The position numbers were made by a program, and so were the translations under genes. The notes beneath the pieces were generated by a model. The model was not told where the DNA came from and did no database searches. It was given only the letters and a program-made list of their open reading frames with translations. A DNA stretch of 64,000 nt from Motacilla alba alba. Taxonomy: Eukaryota; Chordata; Aves; Passeriformes; Motacillidae. The DNA lies in contig NC_052017.1 in the NCBI RefSeq assembly GCF_015832195.1, forward strand, positions 107,606,929 through 107,670,928, given 5' to 3'. This document shows, piece by piece, positions 1 through 9,310 of the stretch (its first letter is position 1; every line of letters begins with the position of its first letter).

Positions 1-3000
1 TTTTTTTTTTTAATGGCATAGTAGAGTTTTCCTTCATCTCCAGAATCTCCACTGCTCATTTACACTACATACCTGATAACTTTTCAACTTACATGAAGGG
101 TACTTCTGCTGAGTAGAGGCACTCCGAGGCAAAATCAATCTTCCTAATGGCAGAGAGAATTGTGCCACCTGAGTTGGTATTGCAGGTTAGTCAGTATAAA
201 CATATGTGTTCCCATTAAGGGCCATCCACATTTAACTAAAATGAGTCACTTGTGTAAGAAGTTTTGTTTATAAATCTGAGAATAATTTCCCTAGTCTATT
301 CTGTAAGTGCCATGTGGTATAAAATTGCACAAATGTCAGTGTGCAGCCTCCCAATACATTTCTCTGAGAGCAAAATTATGGAGTATATTTCTCAGCAAAA
401 TTATAAATAAATAGAACATGGAAAATAAAATAAGTTCGAGGTGGAAACGTCCACTACTTGTCTCTCAGTTAAAAATGCAAATATTACTTCTGTAACAATG
501 AGCCACTTACATGGTGGTTATATTAACATACAGTTAATGCAGATTACATTAATTATATGTGCACAGATATTTAACCTATTGGTTGAAAGGATCCATTCCC
601 CCTAGCTTTTATAGTTGACTAAATATATGTGACCGCATGCCCAAGACTCTATGTACCATGGTTGTCTTTGAAAGAACATTCTTGCACAACACAGTGGGAC
701 GGAGTCAGGCAGGTTTTTCAAATTCGTCGGAGGTCCCCTCTTTCAAGCTAGAGTCACTTTCATCTGTAACAGTCAGACAGGAGAGTTTTGCATTTCAGAA
801 AATGTTTGGTCTATATTTTTGGTTGTCTTTTATGTGCTAAAATCTGCGAAAATTTCAGCCTTCTTGAACCTGCCTGAGTAACTTATGGTGCTCAGTCTTA
901 ACCCAGCTACAGCTGTGCCAGCACTACATGATGAGAAGGAGAAGGGTGGAGAAGGAAGGAGGAGGGGGATGGAGGGATGATACAGGCATGAAAATCTGGG
1001 CTTCCCACATCCACTCACCTGCAGACCCCACAGCGTCCTTTGTGACCTGGCTGCAGCAGCAGTGCCCCAGTGTGCCCATGCACACTCTGGCTGCAGCATA
1101 TAAGGAGTGTCCTCAGCTACAATGCTGGCACACAAATTGTTGTGCTGTCTCCACACTTCATGAGCTGTCCCCTGACCTATTAGTGTGAAAGCCACCTGAG
1201 GACACTGCCTGACTCCTTGCATCAGCAGCACTATAAGCACAGGTTTGCCAGCATCAGCTTCATTAGCACAGGACTGGGGCTTTGGCAGCAGTGATTGTAC
1301 AGTCTGGAAGGAGTTTTCCTCTTCCTTTTCACCAGGTCATTTTCTTCTTGTATTTCTGGTGAAGGAGAGGAGATTCCCATTGCACGTGGGGGCTGTTTCT
1401 TGTTAAAATTTAACACATATGGGCTGTTCAGTATGTCCCAGCAGGGAGAGCCTGGGCTTGGACAGGTATCAACAGGGACTGTAAGGTGGCTGCCACGGGT
1501 CTCAGTGGTATCTGGCATACAAACCACAGCATGTGTCTGTGAGGCTGGCTACCCAGTATAGTGTTTTTGATTAGGGTTGTCTGGCAAATTTAAATCTCTC
1601 AGTACTTGTGGTTACAAGCGCTGAAGTGTGATGTCAGGCTCCAGATGAGAGCACTGCTCAGAAGCCAAACCACTGGGAGAGGGATTGCAAATGTTATGGT
1701 CTCTGCTGGTATCTTTAGTGGGTCTCATAGAAGAGTTTTGGAGAAAAGAAAGCTCTAATTGTTGTGACAGCAGAGGCAGTGTAGAAAATGGAAACTTCTG
1801 GGCATACACACTTTGCACTGGGGAGCTTTTGATGGCATTGAAAGTTGGCCTGTTGGTAGATAAACCAGGGTCTTGTACTAAAAGAAGCTGAAATGTGAAG
1901 ATGTAAACTTCACAAACCTGCTTCTTGGAATAAGTGTGGACTGCCCAGGAAAACTCCTACAGCTGTCAGTCCCAGCTTGAATGCACCCATGAAGTCTGTG
2001 GGCCTGCACAGTCAGGAGATTGGGGGAAGTAGCTAAGACACTTTTGTTACACCACTAGGTAAACTTTCAAACCTAGACTCGCTAATCCAATGAGAAAACT
2101 TGGCATCTATGTGCTGATATAACTACTACAAGAAAAAAGTGCAAGAAAATCCAGTGAAATTCTTCTTTATTTCTGGCATTACTGTTTAAATCTGATCACA
2201 TCCTACACAGACTCTCTTATTTGCTATCATTTCTGCAAGTCCATACTATTCCTGTAATCCATACAAAACTTTATATGACAGTATTTGAAATCCCTCTTGA
2301 AAGGTGAGTCAAATAAAGATGCTACATACCAGAATAAAGTTGGTAATTGCAGCTCTCAAGGTTATGAAATAACTGAAAAAATGAAATGTTTCAATTAGGG
2401 TTGTACTTTTTGTTGTAAACTGCATTATATAATTTTTACTTTGTCACGCTATTTTTTTCTCAAAATATGATTGTATCACTAAATAAAGAGGTCTTTATTA
2501 CAAATTAATCAGAGTAATATATTCAAAGCATTTTCCCCACAGTTGGAAAATGCTGTGAGGTCATGCTGTAAAGCTCTGCTCACTGAGTTTATTTAAAAGG
2601 GATTTAAGGCACCTCTTTTACTGGAGGCGATGCAAAGAAGAACTGAAAAAGTTCTCGGGTGGTTAGAGAACCAAACTGTAATGGCAAACTCTAAAAGATC
2701 AGGAATTTAGCAAAATATAAAGCAAATATTCAATCAAAGCAAAGCATTTCACATAGCTTTGACATAGCAAACTCAACCCATCCAACCTTAAATTTCTCAG
2801 ATTTCAAGAGGAAAGCAGGAGAAGAAAAGGAGAGAAAGAGAAAAAAAAAAAAGCGAGATATATGTACCGCCCCTGGATACAGCGTTGTCTCAGCTGCCAT
2901 GAAATCCAAGGAAAGTAGGAACAAACCATGTGTATCTTTGTGCAATGGTTTTTGTCTGCTCTGGTCTCCTATGGCCTCTGGTTCCCTGCAGATGGGGCTG

Positions 3001-3160
3001 CTGGTCATCTGGCCACTCTGGGGCTACACTGAGGCTCCAGGGGTCGGCTCTGGGGGATTGCTTCAGGTTTGCCAGTGACTCAGAGCTGCTCTAGAGGCTC
3101 CAAAGGGGACAGGGTGTGGGCCAGAGCACCATCCCACTTTTACAAACTTACTTTGCTCCC

Positions 3161-3186
3161 TCACACACACATACACACACGTACAC
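3161..3186. repeat. Short interrupted (CA)n microsatellite
   Basis: CA dinucleotides interrupted by single T and G changes over about 26 bp. Too short to suggest more than simple slippage. Confidence 0.7.
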
Positions 3187-4930
3187 TGTCTTTGGTTGTT
3201 TTGAGCCAGTAATCATTTCTCCACTTGCTCACACATGCAATAAAAGTCTGTCATAAAACATTTGTTGAAAAGGCAACTTCAATTATAACATTTCTTAACT
3301 TTCTATTATTAAATTAAAAGTTCTTAAAGTACTCATAAAGTAGCTTTTTCTGTGCACTTACTTCCCACTTTAGCTTTGCTTTTGTTTGGTTTACTTTATT
3401 ATGTAGTCAAAATGAATTTAGTTTGCCTAATTAGAATACATACAAGCCTATATCATCTTTAGAAATAGAGAATTTTCAGTTTAAATGTGCAATAATTAGG
3501 AGCAAATGGGACTCAGTATTTAAAATAGTGACAGCTCTGTATTATAAAATGTTAGTGTGCAGTTGTTTGGTTATAGAGAACAAGAAAAGAAAGCTGGAAA
3601 GGTGCCAATAAAAACATATTGAGAATTTTACTTTCATCTCAAAGATCAAAGGAACCCAGGATCTTCAGCAAGAATTCAGATTGAAAGTGATGAAATTATA
3701 ATGCACATGGCAGATAATAAGTTAAGTTATTGTTTAGCAATTTGTGGGAAGGTGGAGAGCTTTTGTGAGAGAGCAAATGAAGACATAACATGAAGCCCAA
3801 CCATATGCTTAGAGTCTTTCAGAGGTTATATTTTGAAATGTGGAAGGGTAACAGCCACTAGATATATACTTCAACTGAAACCATACTTGTATCAAAAATA
3901 AGGATGTACTGTTGCATAACTGGCACAACTGGGGACATCTAATCTCACTAATGTCTCCATAATTAGTACAGACTGTAAAAACAAAGGAATAAAGAGCGCA
4001 GTTTGTATAATGAGATAAGACTGTTCAACCCTGACACTAGGCAAGAACTTACCCAAGTATTTCCACTGTACTCTCTCAGAAATAGTGCATAATAGAATGA
4101 CTTCTTTTTTAATGACACAATATGACCATTTCTAATAGTTATTACACAGCTTAGTCAAGAATGCCCATACATACAAGAGAAGGTCAGTTTTTGCATTTGC
4201 TCCCAGTTTGTCCCACATGAAACTGGAACAAGAAAATGTAATACAAGGCCCAGTAATCCTCTCTTCCCCAGAGCATTATAGCAATGATGATGATAATAAA
4301 AAGACGTAAATCCATCCCAAGATGTACAGGGGTTTTAAACAGGAAAGATTTCTAAAAGCAAGCCTTCCACACCTGTGCTGAAAAATGGAGGTTTAAAGTA
4401 AATCCAGGGCTCTACATTAGCAAATGTAAATGCTGTGCTTCTATTGACTCGGAGAACTGCTTCTACTTATGCCAAAAGTTAATTTGTCTTCAAAGTACAG
4501 TTCAAAGGTTTGATCTCCTACTGTTGAATGAAGAAATGGAGTTTAAAGATTAAATTTATTTTCCCTTTACACTGATTTTTGTGTAGCTCAATAATTCTGA
4601 AGGATTTGGGGTTTGTTCAGAACAGCATGAGCTTTTTTACATTACAGAACTTAATATTATATCCCTAAAACTTCAGAGGCTAGATAAATGATTTAATTTT
4701 AATAGTGGCTACTGTCCTCACAGTAAGAATACACATATTATTTATAAACTGCTCTCACCAGATAGTAATTTTGTTTGTGGCTTGTTTTAAATGAGCTGTT
4801 TAAAATTCTGTAATTAATTCGGTAAACACAGCAAAAATGACAGATGGTTATGATAAAGGAACTTAATGCCTTATGGAAGCAAGTCAAACCACAATCACTA
4901 ACAGATGTTTTCTGCAAAGCCTGATTTTTT

Positions 4931-4947
4931 GTGTGTGTGTGTGTGTG
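4931..4947. repeat. Short (GT)n microsatellite
   Basis: An uninterrupted run of GT dinucleotides (8.5 units), followed after a few bases by a short ACACAC run. Simple sequence only. Confidence 0.75.
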
Positions 4948-5354
4948 AATACACACATATACATTTGTACATGGTGGAAATATGGATTTATATATGTTTA
5001 TTTATGTGCATGTCTATCTGTATGTGTAAATGCTACTTGAACACTTTCCCCACATTTTTGCACTAGCACTGTTCCTTAGTGCAGTAATGATCACATTTAT
5101 GCCTGTAGTCATACAAAATACTTCTATCAAGGACAATTCCTTAAATTCTCATTAGTTTAGAAAACATTTACAGATAGCACTTTTGGCGACTTGTTCGTAA
5201 GTTAAAAATATATGGTTCTCATTGTCAGGACAAAAAAAATCAAAGCAATAGTTTCAAAAATTATTTTAATGCTGTATAAAATTGGTTTCTGAAATGCAGT
5301 TACTAGAGAGCAAGAGTGGAACTAGAGTTAAAGAGTAGCCAGAGTTATTGTTAC

Positions 5355-5359
5355 CTTAC
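5355..5359. repeat. Left target-site duplication (CTTAC) of the LTR element
   Basis: CTTAC directly precedes the first LTR and is repeated exactly after the second LTR at 8310-8314. A perfect 5-bp direct repeat flanking the TG...CA ends is the mark of integrase-mediated insertion. It fixes the element's boundaries. Confidence 0.93.
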
Positions 5360-5565
5360 TGTCGTGGTTTGAGAGGAAATGAGTTTTTGGGAGGTGGTAG
5401 TGGTCGAACCAATAGGTGCCCAGATGTGGATATTGGCACCTGGTTTGACCATTGAGGATATGGATCCGCCTCTGAGAACACAGGGGTTAAAAGCGATAGC
5501 TCCCAGGATCTTCTCTCTCTTGGTTCCGGTGGATGGAAGAGTTCAGACCTCCCCTGCCCAGCTTC

Positions 5566-5584
5566 GGGCTGGGTGGGGGAGGGG
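5566..5584 (+). promoter_or_regulatory. G-quadruplex-type motif in 5' LTR
   Basis: Four G runs of 3-5 bases separated by loops of 2, 1 and 1 bases, which meets the usual definition of an intramolecular G-quadruplex. It is repeated at 7151-7169 in the other LTR. Whether it folds or regulates LTR transcription is inference. Confidence 0.5.
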
Positions 5585-6586
5585 AAAAGGCCACGCGGCC
5601 GGGGGAGGTAGGCCGGAGCCATGGGCCGGAGACGGGAGGCGATGGCTTGGATAAGAGTGAGTTCCCCACAGAGACGGAGGGGTGGAGGAACTCAGAGAAG
5701 CAGTGGGCAGCCCCCCCCCCCTCCTCGAGAGAGAGAGAGTGAGAGAGAGGTGCCAGTGCTATCTTGGACGTGATAGCACCGGCCGGGCCGAGGCAATGGG
5801 AACCGTGCCCAGTGAAGAGTGCGGAACTGGTGTGGGAGTTCGTAATGAGCAGAGACTGTGATTTTAACCCTTCTGCGGAAGGTGGAAACCTTGCAAATGT
5901 TGATCCTCCGGGAGCTGAGAGAGAGGAGAGAGACGGATAAGAAGGAATGCGCAAGTGTGATGCAGAGGGGTGCAAGTGAAGAAAGACTGGGAGAAGCTGA
6001 GAGAATCCTAGGTGGAGGAGATGATGGAGTGGCTTTTGGCTGGACTTTTCTTGTATTAGCCATGGATAGAACCTCTCCTGTAATACAGAGACTGCATTTT
6101 AGGGGGAGGCTGCGCCAAAGGAGTGATGTGTGCGGAGACGACAGGTGATGAAGAGATGGTGAGACCCCTCGGCCCCAGGGGGTGAAATATTGGGGGGGAC
6201 TGGTGTCCCAAAATGAGGTGAGAGAGACTGTCGTTCTCTTCTGGAACTGGGCAAGGCGTCCTTGAAAGGGGAAACCCTAAGAGCAGCTCTGGTCCATGTG
6301 CAGTGGTGAGAGCACTGAACATGGAAGGAAGAAGTCACGACGTGTAGTTGCTGAGTGACGGGGATTTACCTGTGGTGGCACAAGGAGGGCTCCTTCTCTC
6401 CTTAATGAAATGAGAAGTGATTATCTGAAGGGTGGAGATGGACTGAGTTGATTATCTGAAGGGTGATGGACTGGATTAAGATCTAAGGTTCTGTAATATT
6501 CTGTAAGAATTGAGTGGGGGGAGGAGAAATGTTTTAAAAGGTTTTCCATTCTGCTCTGTGTGTTAATTTTATTGTAATTGTGTAAT

Positions 6587-6592
6587 AATAAA
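6587..6592 (+). promoter_or_regulatory. LTR polyadenylation signal AATAAA (5' LTR copy)
   Basis: AATAAA followed by a T-rich tract (12 T) and then TTTTGTTGC, typical of an R region end. The same signal in the 3' LTR lies at 8172-8177 and would be the one used for the full-length transcript. Confidence 0.7.
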
Positions 6593-6728
6593 GTTTTTTT
6601 TTTTTCCTTTTGTTGCAAGTGGAGGCCTGCTTTGCTCTGTCTCTGATCACATCTCACAGCAGACACCAGGGAAGAATGGGTTTTCATGGGGGCACTGGCA
6701 TTGGGCCAGCGTCAAACCATGACATTTT

Positions 6729-6751
6729 TGGTTCCCTGACCGGGAATCGAA
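6729..6751 (+). promoter_or_regulatory. Primer-binding site complementary to tRNA-Glu
   Basis: Starts 4 bases (TTTT) after the 5' LTR with TGG, the complement of a tRNA CCA end. The following 20 bases match the complement of the 3' acceptor and T-arm of vertebrate tRNA-Glu (its GGTTCGATTCCCGG-type region), giving 23 matched bases before divergence. This site primes minus-strand DNA synthesis by a retroviral reverse transcriptase. It is not a tRNA gene, since the rest of the cloverleaf is absent. Confidence 0.85.
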
Positions 6752-6929
6752 TTTTGGGTCAGAGATGAGATGAGACTGTGAGATGGGATCAAAGAGAGAT
6801 AAGAGCAAAGCATGTAGTAGGTTAAAGTAGATTGGTAACAGAATTCTAAGAATAGAGATGCAGTGTAAGTTATGGTTTTGGTAGGAGTGTGTTTAATGTT
6901 GTTTTAATAGAATTTTAATGTGTTCTCAG
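6752..6929 (+). other. Residual internal region of the LTR element, non-coding
   Basis: About 178 bp between the primer-binding site and the purine tract. It is A/G-rich in its first half, T-rich in its second, and contains no usable open frame. It may retain a packaging signal, which in retroviruses lies just downstream of the primer-binding site, but no structure is demonstrated here. Confidence 0.6.
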
Positions 6930-6944
6930 AGGCGAAGGGTGGAA
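6930..6944 (+). promoter_or_regulatory. Polypurine tract (imperfect)
   Basis: AGGCGAAGGGTGGAA abuts the 3' LTR and is purine-rich with one C and one T. Its position directly before the LTR TG is where plus-strand synthesis is primed. The imperfection makes this a positional call. Confidence 0.6.
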
Positions 6945-8309
6945 TGTCGTGGTTTGAGAGGAAATGAGTTTTTGGGAGGTGGTAGTGGTCGAACCAATAG
7001 GTGCCCAGATGTGGATATTGGCACCTGGTTTGACCATTGAGGATATGGATCCGCCTCTGAGAACACAGGGGTTAAAAGCGATAGCTCCCAGGATCTTCTC
7101 TCTCTTGGTTCCGGTGGATGGAAGAGTTCAGACCTCCCCTGCCCAGCTTCGGGCTGGGTGGGGGAGGGGAAAAGGCCACGCGGCCGGGGGAGGTAGGCCG
7201 GAGCCATGGGCCGGAGACGGGAGGCGATGGCTTGGATAAGAGTGAGTTCCCCACAGAGACGGAGGGGTGGAGGAACTCAGAGAAGCAGTGGGCAGCCCCC
7301 CCCCCCTCCTCGAGAGAGAGAGAGTGAGAGAGAGGTGCCAGTGCTATCTTGGACGTGATAGCACCGGCCGGGCCGAGGCAATGGGAACCGTGCCCAGTGA
7401 AGAGTGCGGAACTGGTGTGGGAGTTCGTAATGAGCAGAGACTGTGATTTTAACCCTTCTGCGGAAGGTGGAAACCTTGCAAATGTTGATCCTCCGGGAGC
7501 TGAGAGAGAGGAGAGAGACGGATAAGAAGGAATGCGCAAGTGTGATGCAGAGGGGTGCAAGTGAAGAAAGACTGGGAGAAGCTGAGAGAATCCTAGGTGG
7601 AGGAGATGATGGAGTGGCTTTTGGCTGGACTTTTCTTGTATTAGCCATGGATAGAACCTCTCCTGTAATACAGAGACTGCATTTTAGGGGGAGGCTGCGC
7701 CAAAGGAGTGATGTGTGCGGAGACGACAGGTGATGAAGAGATGGTGAGACCCCTCGGCCCCAGGGGGTGAAATATTGGGGGGGACTGGTGTCCCAAAATG
7801 AGGTGAGAGAGACTGTCGTTCTCTTCTGGAACTGGGCAAGGCGTCCTTGAAAGGGGAAACCCTAAGAGCAGCTCTGGTCCATGTGCAGTGGTGAGAGCAC
7901 TGAACATGGAAGGAAGAAGTCACGACGTGTAGTTGCTGAGTGACGGGGATTTACCTGTGGTGGCACAAGGAGGGCTCCTTCTCTCCTTAATGAAATGAGA
8001 AGTGATTATCTGAAGGGTGGAGATGGACTGAGTTGATTATCTGAAGGGTGATGGACTGGATTAAGATCTAAGGTTCTGTAATATTCTGTAAGAATTGAGT
8101 GGGGGGAGGAGAAATGTTTTAAAAGGTTTTCCATTCTGCTCTGTGTGTTAATTTTATTGTAATTGTGTAATAATAAAGTTTTTTTTTTTTCCTTTTGTTG
8201 CAAGTGGAGGCCTGCTTTGCTCTGTCTCTGATCACATCTCACAGCAGACACCAGGGAAGAATGGGTTTTCATGGGGGCACTGGCATTGGGCCAGCGTCAA
8301 ACCATGACA
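6945..8309 (+). repeat. 3' LTR of the non-autonomous element
   Basis: Same length (1,365 bp) as the 5' LTR and, in my reading, identical in sequence. Length-unstable tracts (11 C, the GA run and 12 T) also match. All open frames translate identically in both copies. AATAAA lies at 8172-8177. The LTR ends in CA at 8309, followed by the right target duplication. Confidence 0.93.
8172..8177 (+). promoter_or_regulatory. LTR polyadenylation signal AATAAA (3' LTR copy)
   Basis: Counterpart of the 5' LTR signal at the same offset, followed by 12 T. It would terminate the genomic RNA of the element. Confidence 0.7.
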
Positions 8310-8314
8310 CTTAC
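8310..8314. repeat. Right target-site duplication (CTTAC)
   Basis: Exact copy of the 5 bases at 5355-5359. No mutation has accumulated in either copy, consistent with a recent insertion. Confidence 0.93.
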
Positions 8315-9129
8315 AGATAAAAAGGCGACACTAACATAGAGTCAGTGAGGTGTCAGTATCAGGGGCAATCTTTGCTTTTCTGCATTATCAATTGAAGATC
8401 AAAGCACATACTTCATACCATGCATAAATAAGCATTTTTTTATCTAATAATCATAATCTCACAGTGCAAACTTGACAGGTAAAATACAGCTAAAGAGGGA
8501 CTGAGCATTTAATGACAATTTCTACAATACTGGGTTTGTAATCTCCAGTGTTAGTAATCTTGCATTCATATTTGTATTCTGACAAACCCCTTCCCTTGAA
8601 GGGGGATGCCATGACAGAAGCAGTCCTTAGTAGATGCTTGGGACCACCTAAGCATGTCATGAACAAGCAACAGAGGTATTCAGGGACCAGTGATTTCATC
8701 ACTAGGCATTGTCAGTCTCCAAGAGGCTGAGAACATGATCTGGGTGTGCACTCTAGACAAGGCACAGATCCATATCTGCTTAATAGCAGCATGCTTGCCA
8801 GGCCTTCTGCTCACACACTGTTGGAAGGAAAAGGTTAAAACTGGAAGATTTGGCAAAGAGGAGGGAATACTTTTACTGAAAGTGACCTTGCAGCTGGGAA
8901 TGCTAAAAGTATTGATGCAGGAAAACTCCATTTATTACACCTAGCGTTGCTCATCCTCTGACTGTTGTGGGAAGTAGAATTCCTGTGTAGAGATACCACA
9001 CTCTCACAGGTAAGCTTGAGCCTCCTGCTGGGATAGAGCCAGGGCATGAAAGCCCAGCCTTGTGATAAACTGTGTTTGTGAAGCCTTTTGTTGTATTGGG
9101 GCAGGCAGCAGCCCCTCCTACACTGCTGT
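8315..9129. other. Non-coding DNA, no gene recognised
   Basis: Unique-looking sequence directly right of the LTR element. Short frames on both strands overlap each other and match nothing I know. Confidence 0.55.
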
Positions 9130-9310
9130 GCTCTAGGGTGAGCTGAGTGTACTGGAGCCTCTGTCCCCATGTGTCTCTGTCCACAGGGATGATCCTAAAG
9201 AAGCCTGTGTTCTCACATGTCTCTTTTTACTAGGATGGACTGAGCCTACCAGAGCCCACGTGCCCATGTGTCTCTGTCCACTGGGATGAGCTGATCTTAA
9301 CCGAACTTGT
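9130..9310. repeat. Degenerate minisatellite of about 60-bp units
   Basis: The phrase CATGTGTCTCTGTCCAC or a close variant followed by GGGATGA recurs near 9168, 9220 (diverged) and 9268, with intervening text that also resembles itself. This gives roughly three copies of a 50-60 bp unit. An AATAAA a little downstream (about 9350) leaves open that this is part of an old LTR, but I could not find LTR ends. Confidence 0.5.

Larger units (their letters stand above)
1..5354. other. AT-rich non-coding DNA, no gene recognised
   Basis: No coding exon, RNA gene or repeat family that I can name. Reading frames are short and resemble no known protein. A GC-richer patch at about 890-1560 is purine-rich near 930-980 and CTG/CAG-rich near 1040-1100; it could be an old retroelement remnant, but I see no LTR ends or LINE motifs. 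Short CA/TG tracts lie at 3161-3186 and 4931-4947. Confidence 0.6.
5360..6724 (+). repeat. 5' LTR of the non-autonomous element
   Basis: A 1,365-bp LTR bounded by TG and CA. It is much more GC- and CpG-rich than the flanking DNA. It holds a G-run cluster (5566-5584), an 11-C run followed by GA repeats (5711-5749), an internal 31-bp-offset duplication of GATTATCTGAAGGGTG (6419 and 6450), and an AATAAA signal at 6587-6592 followed by a 12-T tract. The poly(A) signal places the R/U5 boundary in the last 130 bp. Several open frames of 69-162 codons cross it on both strands, but they overlap each other and resemble no protein, so I treat them as chance frames. I could not identify a convincing TATA box. 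Confidence 0.93.
5360..8309 (+). mobile_element. Young non-autonomous LTR retrotransposon (ERV-derived), complete with both LTRs
   Basis: Two direct repeats of 1,365 bp (5360-6724 and 6945-8309, constant offset 1,585) flank an internal region of only 220 bp. Each LTR begins TGTCGTGGTTTGA and ends TCAAACCATGACA, a near-perfect terminal inverted repeat. A tRNA-Glu primer-binding site follows the left LTR and a short purine-rich tract precedes the right one, so transcription runs on the + strand. The internal part cannot encode gag, pol or env, so the element must have moved with proteins supplied in trans. LTR/primer-site/purine-tract/LTR architecture with almost no interior is known from TRIM-like elements and internally deleted ERVs. 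A 5-bp target duplication fits ERVL- or ERV1-like integrases better than the 6 bp usual for ERVK. The exact family is not assigned. I found no difference between the LTRs, which implies a very recent insertion. Confidence 0.93.

Noticed and set aside
5487..5975. 162-codon minus-strand open frame in the LTR, repeated at 7072-7560
   Set aside because: It overlaps several other frames on both strands of a GC-rich LTR, has no recognisable domain and is Ser/Pro-rich by composition. The two copies are identical only because the LTRs are.
5858..6148. 96-codon + strand frame in the LTR as a possible accessory protein
   Set aside because: No similarity to any protein I know and no Kozak or splice context that decides a start. 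LTR location explains it.
6729..6751. tRNA gene fragment
   Set aside because: Only the complement of a tRNA 3' end is present, directly after an LTR. It is a primer-binding site.
5360..8309. Plain segmental tandem duplication in place of an LTR element
   Set aside because: TG...CA inverted ends, primer-binding site, purine tract and a matching 5-bp target duplication all agree with retroviral integration.
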